DNA from: an uncultured Porphyromonadaceae bacterium
Lineage (GTDB): Bacteria > Bacteroidota > Bacteroidia > Bacteroidales > Muribaculaceae
DNA length: 13,016 nt
Assembly: GCA_902475285.1 (NCBI GenBank)
Contig: CABRZA010000066.1
Location: 1-13,016 of the forward strand
Reading direction: 5' to 3'
A program made the position numbers and the translations under genes. The notes under the pieces were generated by a model. The model saw nothing but the letters and a program-made list of their open reading frames with translations. It was not told the origin of the DNA and did no database searches. Of this stretch, positions 8,519 through 13,016 are shown piece by piece (positions within the stretch are counted from its first letter, which is position 1; the number at the start of each line of letters is the position of its first letter).

Positions 8519-8561
8519 AACCCTGAAACATGCAAGAAGAACTCAAAAACCAATAGTTCCA

Positions 8562-9632
8562 ATGAAGAAACATAACTTCTACGCCGGACCGTCGATTCTG
8601 AGCGAATACACCATCCGCAACACTGCCGATGCTATCCTCAACTTTGCCGATACCGGCCTCTCTGTGCTCGAGGTGTCACACCGCAGCAAGCAATTCCAAG
8701 CCGTTATCGACGAAGCTACGGCATTGGTGAAAGAAATCCTCGAAATTCCGGCCGGATTCGAAGTGCTCTGGCTCGGTGGGGGCGCATCGATGCAGTTCTG
8801 CATGATTCCCTACAATCTTCTTGCCCGTCGAGCCGCTTATCTCGACACCGGTACATGGGCTTCCAACGCAATCAAGGAGGCTCGCCTCTTTGGAGAAGTC
8901 GACGTTGTCGCTTCATCCAAAGAAGCCGGATACACCTTCATCCCCAAAGGTTTTGAAGTTCCAGCCGACGTCGACTACTTCCACTACACCTCCAACAACA
9001 CCATCTACGGTACCGAAATCCATACCGATCCTGTCGTGCCCTGCCGCATGGTGGCCGACATGAGCTCCGACATATTCTCCCGTCGAATCGACTTCTCCAA
9101 CTACAATGCCATCTATGCCGGTGCGCAGAAAAACCTCGCTCCCGCCGGCGTGACACTCGTCATAGTGCGTGAGGACGCACTCGCCCATGTCGACCGTCCC
9201 ATCCCCACGATGCTCGACTATCGCACACACGTCAAGAAAGGTTCGATGTTCAACACGCCTCCCGTGCTGCCCATCTATGCCGCTCTCCAGACACTCCGCT
9301 ACTACAAGCAGCTCGGCGGCATCGACGAGCTCCACCGCCGCGACATCGAGAAGGCCGCTTATCTCTACGACGCCATCGACAACAGCCGTATGTTCGTCGG
9401 CACCGTAACCGACCCCGCCGACCGCTCGATTATGAACGTCACTTTCGTCATGACTCCCGAATATAAGGAGCTCGAAGGCGCCTTCGTCGACTTCTGCGCC
9501 GACCGTGGCATCGTAGGTATCAAGGGTCACCGTTCGGTGGGCGGCTTCCGTGCGTCGCTCTACAACGCACTCCCCATCGAAAGTGTGAAGGTCCTCGTCG
9601 AGGCTATGCGCGATTTTGAAGCAACCCGTTGA
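8562..9632 (+). CDS. serC: Phosphoserine aminotransferase
   Basis: This PLP enzyme transfers the amino group of glutamate to 3-phosphohydroxypyruvate, giving phosphoserine, the second step of serine synthesis in the cytoplasm. The ATG at 8562 gives 356 residues beginning MKKHNFYAGPSILSEYTI, the usual N-terminus and length. The open frame extends upstream to 8433, but only through the terminator and promoter. K190 in YAGAQKNLAPAG is the PLP-binding lysine, and D166 (VADMSSD) would pair with the pyridine nitrogen. Earlier motifs are HRSKQF (40-45) and GGGASMQF (72-79). The C-terminal GHRSVGGFRASLYNA (322-336) carries the substrate phosphate-binding His and Arg residues. serA follows after 11 bases, an operon arrangement common in Bacteroidales. 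There is little Shine-Dalgarno sequence before the start, normal for this phylum. Confidence 0.97.
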   Translation: MKKHNFYAGPSILSEYTIRNTADAILNFADTGLSVLEVSHRSKQFQAVIDEATALVKEILEIPAGFEVLWLGGGASMQFCMIPYNLLARRAAYLDTGTWASNAIKEARLFGEVDVVASSKEAGYTFIPKGFEVPADVDYFHYTSNNTIYGTEIHTDPVVPCRMVADMSSDIFSRRIDFSNYNAIYAGAQKNLAPAGVTLVIVREDALAHVDRPIPTMLDYRTHVKKGSMFNTPPVLPIYAALQTLRYYKQLGGIDELHRRDIEKAAYLYDAIDNSRMFVGTVTDPADRSIMNVTFVMTPEYKELEGAFVDFCADRGIVGIKGHRSVGGFRASLYNALPIESVKVLVEAMRDFEATR

Positions 9633-9643
9633 AAATATCCTCT

Positions 9644-10561
9644 ATGAAAGTATTGATAGCCACCGAGAAACCGTTCTCGGCTTCTGCTTCGGCAAAGATT
9701 GCCGAAGCAATTGAGGCTGCCGGCCATACGCCTGTATTTCTCGAAAAATACAAATCGGTTGCCGAGCTTCACGCAGCGCTCGCCGACGCCGACGCCCTGA
9801 TTGTGCGCAGCGACATTATCGATGCCGCCGCCGTCGCAGCCGCTCCTAAGCTTCGCATAATAGTCCGAGCAGGTGCCGGCTACGACAATATTGACCTCGA
9901 AGCCGCCCGCAACGCCGGCATAGTGGTTGAGAACACTCCAGGCCAGAACGCCAACGCAGTGGCCGAACTCGTGGTGGGCCTCGCCATAATGGCGGCGCGC
10001 AACAACTATTCGGGCTCCACGGGCTTCGAGCTGGGCGGCCGTCGTCTCGGCTTGCAGGCCTTCGGCCAGGTAAGCCGAAAAGTGGCGCCGAAAGCCAAAG
10101 GTCTCGGCATGACCGTAACGGCCTTCGACCCCTATTGCCCCGATGAAGTAATCCAAGAAGCCGGTGTGGCCGTGGCTCCCGGTCTCAAGGAGCTTTATGC
10201 CGCCAGCGACATTCTATCCATCCATATTCCCGCCACACCGCAGACAAAAGGCTCGATAGGCGAGGAGCTTATAGGTGCGCTTCCCAAAGGTGCCGTGATA
10301 ATCAACACCGCCCGCAAGGAGGTAATCGACGAAGCCGCTCTCGAAAAGATGCTCGAGGAGCGCCCCGATCTGAAATATTACGCCGACGTGCGCCCCGCAT
10401 GCGCCGACCGCCTCCTTGAGCGCTTTGCCGACCGCGTGTTCTTCACGCCCAAGAAGTCGGGCGCACAGACTGCCGAGGCCAACCTCAATGCCGGTCTTGC
10501 AGCCGCCGCGCAAATAGCCGATTTCTTCGCTACCGGCAACACCCGCTTTAAAGTAAACTAA
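9644..10561 (+). CDS. serA: D-3-phosphoglycerate dehydrogenase, short lysine-type
   Basis: This enzyme oxidises 3-phosphoglycerate to 3-phosphohydroxypyruvate with NAD+, the first step of serine synthesis. The ATG at 9644 gives 305 residues starting MKVLIATEKPF; a TTG at 9629 overlapping the serC stop is a less likely start. RAGAGYDNIDLEAA (75-88) and NTPGQNANAVAELVVG (97-112) are dehydrogenase-family motifs. The dinucleotide loop is degenerate: where GxGxxG is expected it reads AFGQVS (139-144), with acidic D162 following. R224 (INTARKEV) is the substrate arginine. K270 (TPKKSGAQTAEA) replaces the histidine of the usual TPH motif, which corresponds to what has been called type IIIK. There is no ACT or ASB domain, so classic serine feedback inhibition through ACT is not expected. 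The frame is intact and the same substitutions appear in Bacteroides relatives as I recall them, so it is probably active. Confidence 0.95.
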   Translation: MKVLIATEKPFSASASAKIAEAIEAAGHTPVFLEKYKSVAELHAALADADALIVRSDIIDAAAVAAAPKLRIIVRAGAGYDNIDLEAARNAGIVVENTPGQNANAVAELVVGLAIMAARNNYSGSTGFELGGRRLGLQAFGQVSRKVAPKAKGLGMTVTAFDPYCPDEVIQEAGVAVAPGLKELYAASDILSIHIPATPQTKGSIGEELIGALPKGAVIINTARKEVIDEAALEKMLEERPDLKYYADVRPACADRLLERFADRVFFTPKKSGAQTAEANLNAGLAAAAQIADFFATGNTRFKVN

Positions 10562-10577
10562 CTCTTAACTTTACCCT

Positions 10578-10614
10578 CCGCTGATTCGCACGATTGTGTG
10601 GGTCAGCGGTTGTT
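10578..10614 (+). terminator. Possible terminator or attenuator between serA and the hydrolase gene
   Basis: A continuous 14-bp stem (10578-10591 with 10596-10609, three G-T wobbles) closes a GATT loop, 16 bases after the serA stop. It is followed by TTGTT, a short and interrupted T run. This could be a moderate intrinsic terminator for serCA. It ends 13 bases before the next ATG, so it could also mask translation of the hydrolase gene. TAACTTTA at 10566-10573 is a weak -7-like element, but no -33 TTG is correctly spaced before it. Confidence 0.6.
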
Positions 10615-10622
10615 CATATCCC

Positions 10623-11633
10623 ATGACAAAAGAACAACTCCTCGACCGCAGCCTCGGCTGCATCATAGGCGGCGCCGCCGGTGACGCCCTCGGCTACGAA
10701 GTCGAATTCCTCAGTCTGGCACAAATCCGTGCACGCTACGCGGGCGGCCGTATCGAGCGCTACTCAGCCGTGCCGGCTCACTTTTCCGACGACACTCAGA
10801 TGACGCTATTCACGGCCGAAGGCATGGTGAATGCACAAGAGCGCGACTACATAGCCCATATCCGCAAGGCATATCTCGATTGGTTTGCTACCCAGACCGA
10901 GACGATGCACCGCATCGACGGCTCGGCATTGGCCGAAAACGCCGGCCTTTGGCATCGCCGCTCTCCGGGCAATACTTGCATGACGGCATTGTCCGGCATA
11001 AACCGTGGAGTCGAGGTGCATAACTTCTCCAAGGGCTGCGGCGGCGTGATGCGCGTGGCTCCGATAGGCCTGTATGCAGCTGCCCATCCCGACCGACTTT
11101 CGGTCACGGACGCCGGAATAGTGGCGGCTCTCGCGGCCGAAATAACTCACCTGCATAAGGCAAGCTCACTGGCGTCGGCCATGATGGCTATGCTTGTTGC
11201 CGAATTCGCAACGGCCAATATGCGCAACATCGCCGATATTGTGGATGTTATTGTCAATTGCCTTCATTCAACTTTGCGCACAATACCCTGTGACAATGAA
11301 ATCTCGTCCGAATTCAAACGCTTGATATTGGATGCGTTGAGATTGTCTATGGCGGTCACTCCCGACGAAGAGGCCATCCGCAGTCTCGGCGAAGGATGGG
11401 TAGGCGACGAAGCCCTCGCGATAGCCCTGTATTGCGTTGCGCGTCACTTCGACGACTTCGAAAAGTGTATCGTTGCCGCTGCCAACCACGACGGCGACAG
11501 CGACTCAACGGCAGCCATCGCTGGCAACCTCCTCGGAGCTCTCCGTGGCATATCCGCCATCCCGAGCCATTACATCGAGGGCCTCGAAATGACCGACGTT
11601 CTCACTTCAATGGCTCAGAAACTTGTCGATTAG
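10623..11633 (+). CDS. ADP-ribosylglycohydrolase family protein (ARH/DraG-like)
   Basis: Members of this family are all-alpha, two-metal hydrolases that remove ADP-ribose from proteins or small molecules in the cytoplasm. The ATG at 10623 gives 336 residues; the upstream GTG at 10596 lies inside the hairpin arm and is rejected. GGAAGDALGYEVEF (16-29) is the family N-terminal motif. SDDTQMT (55-61) supplies the first metal ligands, and NHDGDSDSTAAIAGNLLG (288-305) supplies the second set, with D292 and D294. SKGCGGVMRVAPIGL (136-150) and THLHKASSLAS are typical inner helices. All expected metal residues are present, so it should be catalytically competent. It follows serA in the same direction but across a hairpin, and a link to serine metabolism is not established. 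No ADP-ribosyltransferase or antitoxin partner is visible. The substrate (Arg-, Ser- or DNA-linked ADP-ribose, or another glycoside) cannot be told. Confidence 0.93.
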   Translation: MTKEQLLDRSLGCIIGGAAGDALGYEVEFLSLAQIRARYAGGRIERYSAVPAHFSDDTQMTLFTAEGMVNAQERDYIAHIRKAYLDWFATQTETMHRIDGSALAENAGLWHRRSPGNTCMTALSGINRGVEVHNFSKGCGGVMRVAPIGLYAAAHPDRLSVTDAGIVAALAAEITHLHKASSLASAMMAMLVAEFATANMRNIADIVDVIVNCLHSTLRTIPCDNEISSEFKRLILDALRLSMAVTPDEEAIRSLGEGWVGDEALAIALYCVARHFDDFEKCIVAAANHDGDSDSTAAIAGNLLGALRGISAIPSHYIEGLEMTDVLTSMAQKLVD

Positions 11634-11645
11634 CCGAAGACGGCA

Positions 11646-12935
11646 TCACTGCGATGCGTTCCGGTCCTTCCTCTCCCGCCGGAATTCTTTCCATTGGCGG
11701 TTCCATTTCCGGCGTGCGTTGATATTGTCGATGCCAAAAAGTCCTTTGAGACGCCCGAGGATGGCCTGACCGGGACTGTAACGCTCCCCTTTTCGACCCG
11801 CAAGACGGTGGTCGGGCACCATGCTCACACGCACCTGCGCATTGTCCACATTATTCACGCGCTCGATGAGCGCCAGCACATTCGATTGAAGCTCGGGAGC
11901 TTCGTCGGGAACAAATATGCTCATCTGATTGTCGTCAACGCGCAGTTTGTCCCATTTCCCGGCTTCCTTGGCTGTGACGTATTCTTTGTCGACAATATAG
12001 ATTTCGGCATAGGTGTTGACGAAGAAAGGCTCGTCGACATTGTTGAACATGAACATGTTGCGCCCTCGGCCGCTCGACTCTATATTGTACGAATAGCCCG
12101 TGAGGTTCGAGGCTGCGGCCATATCGCCTACATTATTGTAGTTGAAGCGTATCTTGAACCGCTCGAAGTCGACGTCCTTGCGGAAGAACAGCGACAGATT
12201 CGGAACCCATTTCCGGCTGGCCGTGTCGGCCAGCACATCCACGTCAAGACTCACGCGGCTGGCGTCGCGCACCCATATTTCCGTAGGGCTGTACTTCCCG
12301 TGTACGGTGTCGGTGCCGTGCTCCTTGTCGGCGAGGCCGGCGGGGAGGGTAGTGGAGGGTACCATCCCCACCCAGTCCGACCATGTGAAGTAATTGTTGC
12401 AGCGGTCGCTCACGCTGTCGAGACCTTCGAGATTGGTGAAATGGTAGTACGACTCCGATTTCAGTACTCTCGGCAGCCGCCACCCTTTGCGCCGAAGTTT
12501 GGCGTCGTCGCTGAGCATGTAGTCAACCATTTTTTCTCGGAAGAGGGTCACGGTGTCGGTGTAGGTGCTTAGCGTTGAATATTCCCTAACATAGGCAAGC
12601 ATATGCAGCAGTTTTTTCTGCCGTGATTCCACCACGATATCGCGCAATTCGGTTATATTGGGTTGCATGAACACACTGTCGGCGTCCGGCGAGCTTACCG
12701 TCCTCTCCTTGTAGCCTAAATATCTTACGGCCAGCGGGTAATCATGAGGCGAAATATATGGTGCGCTGCCGTCGCTGCGTGTCATGCCCGCGGCTTTGCC
12801 ATAACGGTCGAAGATGGTCGCGTTCGGTAGCGGCGAATGTGTCGTCGAATCGGCGAGTACCCATCCGGAACCCTTGGCCGACAGTGTGGATGCCGAAATG
12901 ACGAGGCACAATAATGTAAAGGCTTTTGATTGCAT
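11646..12935 (-). CDS. Secreted protein with carboxypeptidase-regulatory-like N-terminal domain, function unknown
   Basis: This 429-residue exported protein starts MQSKAFTLLCLVISASTLSA, a signal peptide with cleavage likely after LSA (residue 20). Cys10 is inside the hydrophobic core and is unlikely to be lipidated. Residues about 22-105 form a carboxypeptidase-regulatory-like beta-sandwich (GWVLADSTTHSPLPNATI, YPLAVRYLGYKERTV, ITELRDIVVES). The remainder (HMLAYVREYSTLSTYTDTV, GWRLPRVLKSESYYHFTNLEGLDSV) has no catalytic motif that I recognise; it is rich in aromatic and alternating residues and ends in a strongly basic tail (about 407-426). It resembles uncharacterised Bacteroidales proteins of the same layout and may be periplasmic or envelope-associated. 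It converges on the hydrolase gene with 12 bases between stops and no clear terminator between them. Confidence 0.82.
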   Translation of the reverse strand: MQSKAFTLLCLVISASTLSAKGSGWVLADSTTHSPLPNATIFDRYGKAAGMTRSDGSAPYISPHDYPLAVRYLGYKERTVSSPDADSVFMQPNITELRDIVVESRQKKLLHMLAYVREYSTLSTYTDTVTLFREKMVDYMLSDDAKLRRKGWRLPRVLKSESYYHFTNLEGLDSVSDRCNNYFTWSDWVGMVPSTTLPAGLADKEHGTDTVHGKYSPTEIWVRDASRVSLDVDVLADTASRKWVPNLSLFFRKDVDFERFKIRFNYNNVGDMAAASNLTGYSYNIESSGRGRNMFMFNNVDEPFFVNTYAEIYIVDKEYVTAKEAGKWDKLRVDDNQMSIFVPDEAPELQSNVLALIERVNNVDNAQVRVSMVPDHRLAGRKGERYSPGQAILGRLKGLFGIDNINARRKWNRQWKEFRRERKDRNASQ

Positions 12936-12956
12936 AATGTTGCGGAATAAGCGCCG

Positions 12957-12986
12957 CTAAATTATGAATTTCCTTCCGTTCCCCAA
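12957..12986 (-). promoter_or_regulatory. Probable promoter of the minus-strand secreted-protein gene
   Basis: Read on the minus strand, TTG (12984-12986), a 19-base spacer and TAATTTAG (12957-12964) match TTG-N19-21-TAnnTTTG with one mismatch. The expected start is near 12949-12952, giving a leader of about 15 bases before the ATG at 12935. The bases to the right end of the window (12987-13016) hold nothing else I can name. Confidence 0.55.
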
Positions 12987-13016
12987 CCGCCTTTTATACA
13001 CATTTACGCCCTCTTA

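Noticed and set aside
8433..8561. N-terminal extension of SerC from a GTG at 8433
   Set aside because: The extension runs through an intrinsic terminator and the promoter; the ATG at 8562 gives the family's normal N-terminus.
9629..9643. TTG start for SerA overlapping the serC stop
   Set aside because: The ATG at 9644 gives the standard MKVLIATEKPF start; the extra five residues have no support.
10055..10100. Frameshift or pseudogene in serA suggested by the missing GxGxxG
   Set aside because: The frame is continuous with sensible motifs on both sides, and relatives I recall carry a similarly altered loop.
10596..10622. GTG start for the hydrolase gene
   Set aside because: It lies in the arm of a 14-bp hairpin, and the ATG at 10623 places the family motif at the usual distance from the N-terminus.
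11694..12572. Plus-strand open frame of 292 codons opposite the secreted-protein gene
   Set aside because: The minus strand has a signal peptide, a recognisable N-terminal domain and a promoter; the plus frame is a mirror with low-complexity valine/histidine-rich translation.
1..13016. Mobile element, CRISPR array, prophage or tRNA
   Set aside because: I found no transposase or integrase, no regularly spaced repeats and no cloverleaf on reading both strands; composition looks uniform across the genes.

Overview
The window reads as ordinary chromosome of a gut-type Bacteroidota, probably order Bacteroidales. Four things point there: protein families largely confined to that phylum (DUF4876, DUF6850), a serC-serA pair of the Bacteroidales type, promoters matching the TTG-N19-21-TAnnTTTG consensus, and start codons with little Shine-Dalgarno sequence. 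The coding DNA is strongly G/C-biased at third positions, which suits Muribaculaceae better than Bacteroides; the family assignment is inference.

Region 1 (2-8371, plus strand) is a probable four-gene envelope operon. It starts with a TonB-dependent outer-membrane receptor whose first codons lie before the window, followed after 16 bases by a DUF4876 lipoprotein. A DUF6850 outer-membrane beta-barrel overlaps the lipoprotein gene by four bases (ATGA). After a further 27 bases comes a secreted two-lobed M16 zinc peptidase that resembles E. coli PqqL and Pectobacterium FusC. A strong intrinsic terminator (8419-8449) closes the unit. There is no SusD-like gene, so this is not a standard glycan-utilisation locus. 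Receptor plus lipoprotein plus second barrel plus periplasmic peptidase suggests capture, import and cleavage of a protein or peptide, by analogy with the Fus ferredoxin-uptake system. This is the most interesting hypothesis here.

Region 2 (about 8458-10561, plus) is the serine biosynthesis operon. It has a good sigma-ABfr-type promoter, a short leader with a perfect inverted repeat, then serC and serA separated by 11 bases. SerA is the short form without a regulatory domain and carries lysine where most relatives have the catalytic histidine.

Region 3 (10562-11633, plus) is an ADP-ribosylglycohydrolase-family gene. It is separated from serA by a 14-bp hairpin that may terminate or attenuate transcription.

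Region 4 (11646-12935, minus) is a secreted protein of unknown function with an N-terminal carboxypeptidase-regulatory-like domain. It converges on the hydrolase gene with only 12 bases between the stop codons, and its probable promoter lies at 12957-12986. I saw no tRNA, rRNA, CRISPR array, insertion sequence or phage gene.
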